This document shows positions 1-5,484 of a stretch of DNA of 6,729 nt, piece by piece (position 1 is the stretch's first letter; the number at the start of each line of letters is the position of its first letter). A program made the position numbers and the translations under genes. The notes under the pieces are model-generated. The model was not told the DNA's origin. It saw only the letters and a program-made list of their open reading frames with translations, and did not search any database. This DNA is from Sphingomonas sp. UBA4766 (GTDB lineage Bacteria > Pseudomonadota > Alphaproteobacteria > Sphingomonadales > Sphingomonadaceae): assembly GCA_002403415.1 (NCBI GenBank), contig DHHS01000078.1:36997-43725 (forward strand), in the 5' to 3' direction.

Positions 1-500
1 TGCAGCTTGGCGGCGGCATCCGCACCCGTGCCGCGATCGAACGCTGGTTCGACATCGGCGTCGCCCGCGTGGTGATTGGTACCGCCGCGCTCGACGATCC
101 CGACCTGGTGCGCACCGCCGCCCGCGATTTTCCGGGGGGCATTGTCGTCGCCGTCGACGCGAAGGATGGCATGGTCGCGACGAAGGGTTGGGCCGATGTC
201 TCTACCACCAGCGTCGTCGAGCTCGCCCGGCGGTTCGAGGATGCAGGGGTTGCCGCGCTCCTCTTCACCGATGTCGGGCGCGACGGATTGCTGAAAGGCG
301 TGAATATCGAAGCAACCGTCGATCTCGCCCGCGCGGTCGACATTCCGGTGATTGCGTCGGGCGGCGTAAAGGGGATTGCCGACATCCACATGCTGGCGCT
401 GCACGTGCGGTCAGGGATTGAGGGGGTGATTACCGGCCGCGCGCTCTATGACGGGCGGCTGGACTTGTCGGTCGCGCTGGAAGTCGCGGCGGCGGCGTGA
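1..500 (+). CDS. hisA: Phosphoribosylformimino-AICAR-phosphate isomerase HisA, 3' part
   Basis: HisA is a cytoplasmic TIM-barrel isomerase. It converts ProFAR to PRFAR by an Amadori rearrangement, the fourth step of histidine biosynthesis. The reading frame enters at base 3 and gives 165 residues. It begins with the QLGGGIR strand that lies about one third into the family, so with a usual length near 240 about 75 residues, including the first catalytic aspartate, lie upstream of the window. Visible motifs are VVAVDAKDG (the Asp at fragment residue 52 matches the second catalytic Asp), FTDVGRDGLLKG (residues 88-99), the phosphate-binding IASGGV (117-122) and GRALYDG near the C terminus. It ends one base before hisF, which indicates one transcript and probable translational coupling. 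The gene is truncated only by the window edge. Identification is secure, and the C-terminal motifs separate it from the paralogous HisF. Confidence 0.96.
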   Translation, partial: QLGGGIRTRAAIERWFDIGVARVVIGTAALDDPDLVRTAARDFPGGIVVAVDAKDGMVATKGWADVSTTSVVELARRFEDAGVAALLFTDVGRDGLLKGVNIEATVDLARAVDIPVIASGGVKGIADIHMLALHVRSGIEGVITGRALYDGRLDLSVALEVAAAA

Positions 501-501
501 C

Positions 502-1272
502 ATGACCGTCCGCGCGCGCGTCATCCCCTGTCTCGACGTGGCCGGGGGCCGCGTGGTCAAGGGCGTGAACTTCGTTGACCTGCGCGATGCGGGCGATCCG
601 GTGGAGCAGGCGCGCACCTATGACGCGGCGGGCGCGGACGAGTTGTGCTTCCTCGACATTACCGCCAGCCATGAGGACCGGGGCACGATCCTCGACGTGG
701 TTCGGCGCACCGCTGAAGTCTGCTTCATGCCGCTGACGGTGGGCGGTGGCGTGCGATCGGTGGAGGATGCGCGCGCGCTCTTGCTGGCGGGGGCGGACAA
801 GGTGGCGGTCAACAGCGCCGCCGTTGCGCGGCCCGAAGTGGTGGCCGACATCGCCGATCGCTTTGGCAGCCAGTGCGTCGTTGCGTCGGTCGATGCGCGG
901 CAAGTGACGCCGAGCCGCTGGGAAGTGTTCACCCATGGCGGGCGGCGCGCGACCGGGATTGACGCCGTTGCCCATGCGCTGCGGCTGGCGGAGCTTGGCG
1001 CGGGCGAGCTGTTGATCACCTCGATGGACCGCGACGGGACACGCCACGGCTATGACCTGGCGCTGATCCGCGCCGTCGCCGATCAGGTGTGCGTGCCGGT
1101 GGTGGCCAGCGGCGGCGTGGGCGGGCTTGGCGATCTGGTGGCGGGCATTGTCGAAGGGCGCGCAAGCGCGGTGCTCGCCGCGTCAGTCTTTCACTTTGGC
1201 GAGGCGAGTATCGCAGACGCCCACTATGCGCTTGCCGCCGCCGGTGTGCCCGTGCGAACCCCGATCAGGTAA
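502..1272 (+). CDS. hisF: Imidazole glycerol phosphate synthase cyclase subunit HisF
   Basis: HisF is the cyclase half of IGP synthase. With HisH as glutaminase partner it turns PRFAR plus ammonia into imidazole-glycerol phosphate and AICAR, linking histidine and purine synthesis. The protein has 256 residues, the normal length for the family. The N-terminal CLDV carries catalytic Asp12 and SVDARQ carries Asp131, matching the two acid/base aspartates known in the family. GADELCFLDITAS (45-57), LTVGGGVR (78-85), SMDRDGT (174-180) and VASGGVGG (201-208) are the usual barrel and phosphate-binding strands. An upstream in-frame ATG at 448 lies inside hisA and would add a basic, non-homologous leader, so the ATG at 502, one base after the hisA stop, is chosen. 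No clear Shine-Dalgarno is seen, which fits coupling to hisA translation. HisH is not in the window. Confidence 0.97.
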   Translation: MTVRARVIPCLDVAGGRVVKGVNFVDLRDAGDPVEQARTYDAAGADELCFLDITASHEDRGTILDVVRRTAEVCFMPLTVGGGVRSVEDARALLLAGADKVAVNSAAVARPEVVADIADRFGSQCVVASVDARQVTPSRWEVFTHGGRRATGIDAVAHALRLAELGAGELLITSMDRDGTRHGYDLALIRAVADQVCVPVVASGGVGGLGDLVAGIVEGRASAVLAASVFHFGEASIADAHYALAAAGVPVRTPIR

Positions 1273-1307
1273 GGGTCGCCTTAACCCGCGCGCGCTAGTC
1301 CTCTGCC

Positions 1308-1475
1308 ATGCACAGCACCGCCTCAATCGTCAGCAGCCCGCCTCCGCCCGCTGCCCGCACCGCGCCAGAGGCATCGGATGTCGCGCTGTTCGTGATGGCC
1401 GCCGCTGGCGTCTGGTTCGTGCGCCGGGCGCTGCGCCGTCGGTTTGCGAAGGCGCGCATGTCCGCAAAGGATTGA
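1308..1475 (+). CDS. 55-residue PEP-CTERM-like mini membrane protein (hypothetical)
   Basis: This short ATG-to-TGA frame fills most of the gap between hisF and hisE. Its product has a Ser/Pro/Ala-rich head with four prolines (11-14), then P20-E21-A22, a hydrophobic stretch of about 14 residues (V25-V38) and a strongly basic tail (RRALRRRF, 39-46, then more Lys/Arg). Pro-Glu-x, a single membrane span and an Arg cluster is the layout of PEP-CTERM sorting signals, which exosortase/archaeosortase-type transpeptidases act on. Here there is no passenger domain and no Sec signal peptide, and the motif reads PEA instead of PEP. The basic tail predicts a cytoplasmic C terminus. No Shine-Dalgarno is seen. 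A weak -10-like GCTAGT (1294-1299) sits 8 bases before the ATG, so the message could be leaderless. The frame may instead be a chance ORF in GC-rich DNA. Function is unknown. Confidence 0.45.
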   Translation: MHSTASIVSSPPPPAARTAPEASDVALFVMAAAGVWFVRRALRRRFAKARMSAKD

Positions 1476-1507
1476 CGCACGCACGCGGCTGCGCCAACCC
1501 GCTCCCC
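1472..1507 (+). promoter_or_regulatory. Candidate leaderless promoter of hisE
   Basis: TTGACG (1472-1477) is a good -35 match. Seventeen bases later CCAACC (1495-1500) is a poor -10 hexamer in the right position. The spacing puts transcription start at or next to the hisE ATG (1508), with no Shine-Dalgarno in between, as expected for a leaderless mRNA. The -35 overlaps the TGA stop of the preceding mini-ORF. The weak -10 keeps this tentative; read-through from hisF is the alternative. Confidence 0.33.
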
Positions 1508-1831
1508 ATGGCCGCCGACCCGCTCACCACGCTGGAAACCACCATCGCCGCACGCCGCGGGGCGGACCCCGCCTCGTCCTACACAGCGCATTTGTTTGCC
1601 AAGGGGCGCGCAAAAATTGCGCAGAAGCTGGGCGAAGAAGCCGTTGAGACAGTGATCGCCGCGCTTGGCGACGATCGCGGCGCGCTAGTCGCGGAAGCTG
1701 CCGATCTGATGTTTCATTTGGCCGTGCTGCTCGCTGATGCCGGGCTCAGCCTCGACGATGTCCGCGCCGAACTCGCGCGGCGCGAGGGGCAATCGGGCCT
1801 GACCGAAAAGGCCGCGCGAACGGAGGACTAA
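1508..1831 (+). CDS. hisE: Phosphoribosyl-ATP pyrophosphatase HisE
   Basis: HisE hydrolyses phosphoribosyl-ATP to phosphoribosyl-AMP and pyrophosphate, the second step of histidine synthesis, in the cytoplasm. The 107-residue product is a normal stand-alone HisE, not fused to HisI. It has the all-alpha MazG-like fold signature: SYTAHLFAKG, then QKLGEEAVETV with the metal-binding Glu residues, then EAADLMFHLAVLL supplying further acidic ligands. The frame stays open far upstream (to 1127, inside hisF), but the upstream residues are basic and unlike the family. The ATG at 1508, giving MAADPLTTLE, fits the family start. It has no Shine-Dalgarno and a candidate leaderless promoter just upstream. 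The gene is separated from hisF by 235 bp but abuts the next gene, so hisE and the HIT gene form a two-gene unit, perhaps with its own promoter. Confidence 0.95.
   Translation: MAADPLTTLETTIAARRGADPASSYTAHLFAKGRAKIAQKLGEEAVETVIAALGDDRGALVAEAADLMFHLAVLLADAGLSLDDVRAELARREGQSGLTEKAARTED
1822..1826 (+). promoter_or_regulatory. Ribosome binding site of the HIT gene
   Basis: GGAGG lies inside the last codons of hisE, 5 bases before the ATG at 1832. It is one of the clearest Shine-Dalgarno sites in the window. It fixes the HIT start directly against the hisE stop (TAA 1829-1831) and supports co-transcription. Confidence 0.8.
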
Positions 1832-2209
1832 ATGCCCATAGACGCAACCCAGCCCTATGATGACAACAATGTCTTTGCCCGCATCCTGCGCGGGGAGATA
1901 CCCTCAAAGCGGGTGCACGAGGACGATCACGCGATCGCCTTTCACGACATCAACCCGCAGGCACCGACGCACATTCTGGTGATCCCGCGCGGGGCCTATG
2001 TCAGTTGGGACGATTTTGCCGCGCGGGCCAACGACGCCGAGATCGCCGGATTCGTCCGCGCAGTCGGCATCGTCGCGCGCGCCGCCGGGCTGGTCGAGCC
2101 GGGATACCGGTTGCTGGCGAATACCGGCCCGCACGCGCATCAGGAAGTGCCGCACCTCCATGTACACATCCTCGCCGGACGGCCGCTGGGGCCGATGCTG
2201 ATGCAATAG
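1832..2209 (+). CDS. Histidine triad (HIT) family nucleotide hydrolase/transferase
   Basis: The 125-residue product is a small single-domain HIT protein of the Hint/PKCI type. These are cytoplasmic enzymes that cleave phosphoramidate or related bonds on purine nucleotides such as AMP-lysine. The N-terminal NVFARILRGEIPS (13-25) and the THILVIPR strand (46-53) are typical. The triad is HLHVHIL with His108, His110 and His112, the middle one of the set (His110) being the expected nucleophile, preceded by the family Asn-x-Gly at 97-99. Where the best-known Hint proteins have a GGQ stretch, this one has HAHQE, a variant I associate with alphaproteobacterial members. Stop-to-start contact with hisE and a strong Shine-Dalgarno indicate one operon. 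The physiological substrate cannot be read from sequence, and its link to histidine synthesis is positional only. Confidence 0.92.
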   Translation: MPIDATQPYDDNNVFARILRGEIPSKRVHEDDHAIAFHDINPQAPTHILVIPRGAYVSWDDFAARANDAEIAGFVRAVGIVARAAGLVEPGYRLLANTGPHAHQEVPHLHVHILAGRPLGPMLMQ

Positions 2210-2227
2210 GGGATTGCGCAGGCCCGA

Positions 2228-2248
2228 TTTGCGACTAGGCTTTGCGAC
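2228..2248 (+). repeat. Direct repeat TTTGCGAC x2 upstream of the permease gene
   Basis: TTTGCGAC occurs at 2228-2235 and again at 2241-2248, a 13-base period, in the 88-bp gap between the HIT gene and the permease. A direct repeat in this position could be a pair of regulator half-sites or promoter -35-like elements (TTGCGA), but no matching -10 at standard spacing is convincing. It may be chance. Confidence 0.3.
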
Positions 2249-2297
2249 CGGAAACGATAAGCACCGCGAAAAGGCGGGGTAAAAGGGATAATTACTG

Positions 2298-3863
2298 ATG
2301 GCGACACGTCCGCAACCGGGCTTTTTGACGCGCATGTGGGGCCGCAAGACCCTGGCCCAAGTGCAACGCGAAACCCAGACGAGCCAGCTGAAGCGCACGC
2401 TCGGCTCATGGAATCTGCTGTTGCTGGGCATTGGTTGCATCATCGGTGCGGGGATTTTCGTGCGCACCGGCAATGCGGCGGCTCTTCATGCCGGGCCTGC
2501 GGTCCTGTTGTCATTCGTCGTCGCGGGCATCGTCTGCGCCTTTGCCGGGCTGTGCTATGCAGAGCTTTCCTCGACGCTGCCGGTATCGGGTTCGGCGTAT
2601 ACCTATAGCTATACCACGCTTGGCGAATTTGCCGCGTGGATCATGGGCGCGCTGCTGCTGCTCGAATACGGGCTGGCCGCGTCGGTCGTGGCGGTGGGCT
2701 GGTCGGGCTATGTCGTTAGCTTGCTCAAGGATTTCGGCATCGTCATCCCGCCACAATTGACTGGCCCGGCGGGCTATCCCCTGCTGAAGGACGGGGTGCA
2801 GGTGGTGATCGACGGCGTGCCCGTATTCACCCAGTTCAACCTGCCCGCGTTCTTGATCTGTACCGTATTGTCGATCCTGCTGGTGGTCGGCGTGTCAGAA
2901 AGCGCGAAGGTGAACAACGCCATCGTCGCGATCAAGGTGGCGGTGATCGTTGCGTTCATTGTCATTTGCGGCGCGACGGTGCTGATGGATCTGCCCGCGC
3001 GGATTGCCGCGAACTGGACGCCGTTTATTCCGCCTGCCGAACCGGGCGAAGGCCATTTTGGCGTCGGCGGTATCCTGCGCGCCGCCTCGATCGTCTTTTT
3101 TGCCTATATCGGTTTCGAAGCTGTCTCTACCGCGGGACAGGAAGCGAAAAACCCGAAAAAGGACATGCCGTTCGGCATAATCGGGTCGCTGGTCGTGTGC
3201 ACAGTCCTGTACATGCTCGTGGCGGCGGTGCTGACGCTGATGGTCAATTACAAATCGTTGAATGTGCCCGATCCCGTCGCCGTCGCGGTCGACAGCATGG
3301 GGCCGCAATGGGCGTGGTTTGCCGGGATCATCAAGGCAGGCGCCATCGTCGGGCTGACGTCGGTCGTGCTCGTGCTGATGTATGGCCAGACGCGCATTTT
3401 CTACACCATGGCGCGCGACGGCCTGTTGCCGCGCGTGTTTTCAGCGGTGCACCCCAAGTTCCAGACGCCGTGGATCAACACGCTGACCGTCGGATTGCTG
3501 GTCGCGGTGGCGGCCGGGTTTTTCGATATCAACATTCTGGGCGATCTGACATCGGTCGGCACGCTGGCGGCGTTTGCGATTGTCTGCCTGACGGTTATCT
3601 GGTTGCGCATCACAGCGCCCGACCTGCCGCGCGGGTTCAAGGTGCCGCTGGGCCCGTTGCTGCCGATCCTCGGCATCGGATCGTGCCTGTATCTCATCAC
3701 CGCGATTGAGGCGAAGGTATTGTGGTTCTTCGCTTATTATTCGGTTGGCGCGGTGCTGGTCTATTTCGCCTATGGCATTCATTTCAGCCGCCTGCAGCAG
3801 GACAAGGACGAAATGGACGCCCCCGACATGGGTGAGTTTCCGGGACCAGTGCACCCGCACTGA
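2298..3863 (+). CDS. APC-superfamily amino acid permease (CAT-like)
   Basis: This is an inner-membrane secondary transporter predicted to import amino acids by cation-coupled symport. The 521-residue product resembles the cationic amino acid transporter (CAT/YfnA) branch of the APC superfamily. A cytoplasmic basic head (1-37) leads into TM1 with the substrate-site motif GIGCIIGAGIF (44-54). About twelve hydrophobic segments follow, near 38-56, 67-90, 112-140, 183-200, 206-230, 262-280, 292-316, 338-362, 395-410, 415-437, 450-470 and 474-494. FFAYIGFEAVSTAGQEAKNP (267-286) is the conserved TM6 and following loop of this branch; GQTRIFYTMARDGLLP (363-378) is the conserved TM8-9 loop. The start is the ATG preceded by AAGGGA (2283-2288), 9 bases upstream. 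An 88-bp gap from the HIT gene suggests its own promoter, and a strong hairpin follows. Substrate is uncertain: cationic versus neutral amino acids cannot be decided here. Confidence 0.9.
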   Translation: MATRPQPGFLTRMWGRKTLAQVQRETQTSQLKRTLGSWNLLLLGIGCIIGAGIFVRTGNAAALHAGPAVLLSFVVAGIVCAFAGLCYAELSSTLPVSGSAYTYSYTTLGEFAAWIMGALLLLEYGLAASVVAVGWSGYVVSLLKDFGIVIPPQLTGPAGYPLLKDGVQVVIDGVPVFTQFNLPAFLICTVLSILLVVGVSESAKVNNAIVAIKVAVIVAFIVICGATVLMDLPARIAANWTPFIPPAEPGEGHFGVGGILRAASIVFFAYIGFEAVSTAGQEAKNPKKDMPFGIIGSLVVCTVLYMLVAAVLTLMVNYKSLNVPDPVAVAVDSMGPQWAWFAGIIKAGAIVGLTSVVLVLMYGQTRIFYTMARDGLLPRVFSAVHPKFQTPWINTLTVGLLVAVAAGFFDINILGDLTSVGTLAAFAIVCLTVIWLRITAPDLPRGFKVPLGPLLPILGIGSCLYLITAIEAKVLWFFAYYSVGAVLVYFAYGIHFSRLQQDKDEMDAPDMGEFPGPVHPH

Positions 3864-3877
3864 TCGCACCGGCACGC

Positions 3878-3921
3878 ATGGGAAAGGGCCTGCGGGGTCG
3901 TCCCCGCAAGCCCTTTTCCAT
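3878..3921. terminator. Bidirectional intrinsic terminator between convergent genes
   Basis: A long inverted repeat has a 4-base TCGT loop (3898-3901). The inner stem TGCGGGG/CCCCGCA is perfect. After one C·A mismatch the outer stem continues through GGGC/GCCC and AAA/TTT, with one G·T pair, out to about 3878/3921. On the plus strand it ends in TTTT, and on the minus strand in the A-rich side read as TTT. It lies between the permease stop (3863) and the kinase stop (3941), so it can terminate both. Confidence 0.85.
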
Positions 3922-3940
3922 AATCCACACAGCGTAAGCG

Positions 3941-4987
3941 CTACGCCACTGCCAGCCCCATTTTTGCCGCCGCCAGCGCTTTGAGATCGACCATCGGTCG
4001 CGCCCCGACATGACTGATAATCTCGGCCGCGCAAATCGCACCAAGCCGGAGCGAGTCCACCAGGTTCATCCCCTGCGCCTGACCGTGGAGGAAGCCGGCA
4101 GCGAACAAATCGCCTGCCCCGGTTGTATCGACCACCCGCTCGATCGGCTCGGCGGCAACGGTCGCGCTCTGCCCCCGACCGATCGCCAGCGCGCCCTTTT
4201 CGCTGCGGGTGACGACCAGCAGCGGCACTTGCTCGGCCACCCGTTGAAGTGCGTGTTCGAACACTTCTTCATTGGCGAGCGCGAGCAGCTCATTTTCATT
4301 GGCGAACAAAATGTCGATCAACCCCTCGGACAGCAATTGGCGGAAATCATCGCCGTGGCGCGAGATGCAGAACACATCCGACAGGGTGAACGCTACTTTG
4401 CGACCCGCCGCGCGTGCCATGCCGATGGCCGCCCGCATCGCCGCGCGCGGTTCCTCCGGATCCCAAAGATACCCCTCAAGATATAGAATTGCTGCCGATT
4501 CGATCAGCGCGCGATCGATGGCAGCGGCGGGCAGGAATTGCGACGCGCCCAGAAACGTATTCATCGTGCGCTGACCATCGGGCGTCACAAAGATCAGGCA
4601 GCGCGCCGTTGATGGCTCGCCGTCACGTGCGGCGGTGTCAAACGCAACGCCGGTGGCGCGAATATCATGGGCGAACACCTCGCCCAACTGGTCCTTCGCC
4701 ACTTGACCGATAAAGCCTGTCTTGCCACCCAGCGCGGCAATCCCCGCGACCGTATTGGCGGCCGATCCGCCGCTCGCCTCGGTACCCGGCCCCATTTTGG
4801 CGTAAAGCGCATCAGCCTCAGCCGGCGAGAACACCAACTGCATCGACCCCTTGGTCATACCCTGTTCGGTGATGAAGCCATCATCGGCATGGGCAAGCAC
4901 GTCAACAATCGCATTGCCAATCGCGACAACGTCCAGCGTGGCGGGCGAAGCGGCGGGTGAAGCGGCATCGTAAACAGAGTCAGTCAC
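3941..4987 (-). CDS. PfkB-family carbohydrate/nucleoside kinase, probable adenosine kinase
   Basis: This cytoplasmic ribokinase-fold kinase phosphorylates a sugar or nucleoside with ATP. Relatives in alphaproteobacteria are usually called adenosine kinase (adenosine to AMP, purine salvage). The 348-residue product opens with LDVVAIGNAIVDV (19-31). It has the substrate-side GGSAANT motif (73-79, PfkB signature 1), FANENEL (228-234), and signature 2 DTTGAGD (287-293) with Asp293 as catalytic base and the GAG anion hole. The frame is open up to 5125, but the extra residues are Pro/Arg-rich and unlike the family. The GTG at 4987 has AGGAG six bases upstream, so it is chosen. An N-terminal SPAASPA segment comes from a 12-bp tandem duplication. 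The gene is alone on its strand, with a shared terminator downstream and a 119-bp divergent gap upstream. Substrate (adenosine versus another nucleoside or sugar) is inferred. Confidence 0.9.
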   Translation of the reverse strand: MTDSVYDAASPAASPATLDVVAIGNAIVDVLAHADDGFITEQGMTKGSMQLVFSPAEADALYAKMGPGTEASGGSAANTVAGIAALGGKTGFIGQVAKDQLGEVFAHDIRATGVAFDTAARDGEPSTARCLIFVTPDGQRTMNTFLGASQFLPAAAIDRALIESAAILYLEGYLWDPEEPRAAMRAAIGMARAAGRKVAFTLSDVFCISRHGDDFRQLLSEGLIDILFANENELLALANEEVFEHALQRVAEQVPLLVVTRSEKGALAIGRGQSATVAAEPIERVVDTTGAGDLFAAGFLHGQAQGMNLVDSLRLGAICAAEIISHVGARPMVDLKALAAAKMGLAVA

Positions 4988-4993
4988 GGCAAT

Positions 4994-4998
4994 CTCCT
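4994..4998 (-). promoter_or_regulatory. Ribosome binding site fixing the GTG start of the PfkB kinase
   Basis: On the minus strand AGGAG precedes the GTG at 4987-4985 by six bases. It is the reason to prefer this GTG over the upstream ATG of the same open frame at 5125. Confidence 0.8.
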
Positions 4999-5095
4999 GG
5001 CAAACGCGTGGGTGCCGCCTATCGCTGCACGTGCGATTGCGCAACCGGGGGGCTTGCGGGGCGGGCCGGTTCGTGATTCTGAGAGACGGCAAATC

Positions 5096-5101
5096 GGGAG
5101 G
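5096..5101 (+). promoter_or_regulatory. Ribosome binding site of the lipoprotein gene
   Basis: GGGAGG lies 5 bases before the second of two tandem GTG codons (5104 and 5107). The first GTG would leave only 2 bases of spacing, so the second is the better start. Confidence 0.65.
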
Positions 5102-5106
5102 AAGTG

Positions 5107-5484
5107 GTGCGGCGTTTGCTGGCAAGTCTGCTGCTGATGGTGAGCGCGTGCACGACCAGCACCACGCCGCCCCCCGTCACACGCGCAGCCGCCACCCCGA
5201 TCCCATCCAAGCCGACGCTGCCGCGCGGCGGGCTGGAGCGCGTGTTGGGCCAGAGCGAGCGCAGCCTGATCGCGCTGTTCGGCAAGCCCGACGCGGCGTT
5301 GACCGAAGGGACGGCGCGCAAGCTGCAATTTGTGAGCGGCATCTGCATTCTCGACACCTATCTCTATCCCAAGGGGGCAGGCGCCCCGGTCGTTACCCAT
5401 GTCGATGCGCGCCAGCCCAATGGCAGCCCGATCGACCGCGCGTCATGCGTCGGCGCCATCGCCCGACGCGGCGGGGGCAAGTAA
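5107..5484 (+). CDS. Small predicted lipoprotein of unknown function
   Basis: The product has 125 residues from the GTG at 5107. It begins with a short lipoprotein signal: VRR, a hydrophobic core LLASLLLM, and the lipobox VSAC with Cys15 as the lipidated residue. Lipidation would place it in the periplasm, anchored to a membrane. A Thr/Pro/Ala-rich linker (16-39) leads to a compact domain: GLERVLGQSERSLIALFGKPD, then TARKLQF, then CILDTYLYP (80-88), VTHVDAR and a final Cys114. The ALFGKPD-then-LQF-and-LYP layout recalls the BamE/SmpA type of small outer-membrane lipoprotein folds, but this is a loose resemblance. Cys80 and Cys114 could form a disulfide. I believe similar proteins occur in sphingomonads as conserved hypotheticals. 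Its last 42 bases overlap the convergent queG. Confidence 0.75.
   Translation: MRRLLASLLLMVSACTTSTTPPPVTRAAATPIPSKPTLPRGGLERVLGQSERSLIALFGKPDAALTEGTARKLQFVSGICILDTYLYPKGAGAPVVTHVDARQPNGSPIDRASCVGAIARRGGGK

Noticed and set aside
430..1047. Long minus-strand open frame opposite hisF
   Set aside because: It is a GC-rich codon shadow of hisA/hisF, with a His/Arg/Ala-rich product and no recognisable domain.
1268..1286. Small hairpin at the hisF stop (GGTAAGG, loop GTCG, CCTTAACC)
   Set aside because: The stem is short, has a bulged base and is followed by no T-run, so it is not a credible terminator.
1127..1507. Upstream extension of the hisE frame
   Set aside because: The extra 127 residues overlap hisF and the mini-ORF, are Arg/Cys-rich and do not resemble HisE. 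The ATG at 1508 fits the family.
1608..1622. GCGCAA-AAA-TTGCGC inverted repeat
   Set aside because: It lies within conserved hisE coding sequence and is explained by its codons.
1904..2473. Minus-strand frame opposite the HIT gene and the permease start
   Set aside because: It runs through two well-supported genes and their spacer, and its composition shows no domain.
2966..3709. 247-codon plus-strand frame inside the permease
   Set aside because: It is an out-of-frame shadow of the permease. The Arg-rich product has no family features, while the permease frame has intact membrane segments and motifs.
4988..5125. 46-residue N-terminal extension of the PfkB kinase to the ATG at 5125
   Set aside because: It is Pro/Arg-rich, extends past the start of the divergent lipoprotein gene, and has no ribosome binding site as good as that of the GTG at 4987.
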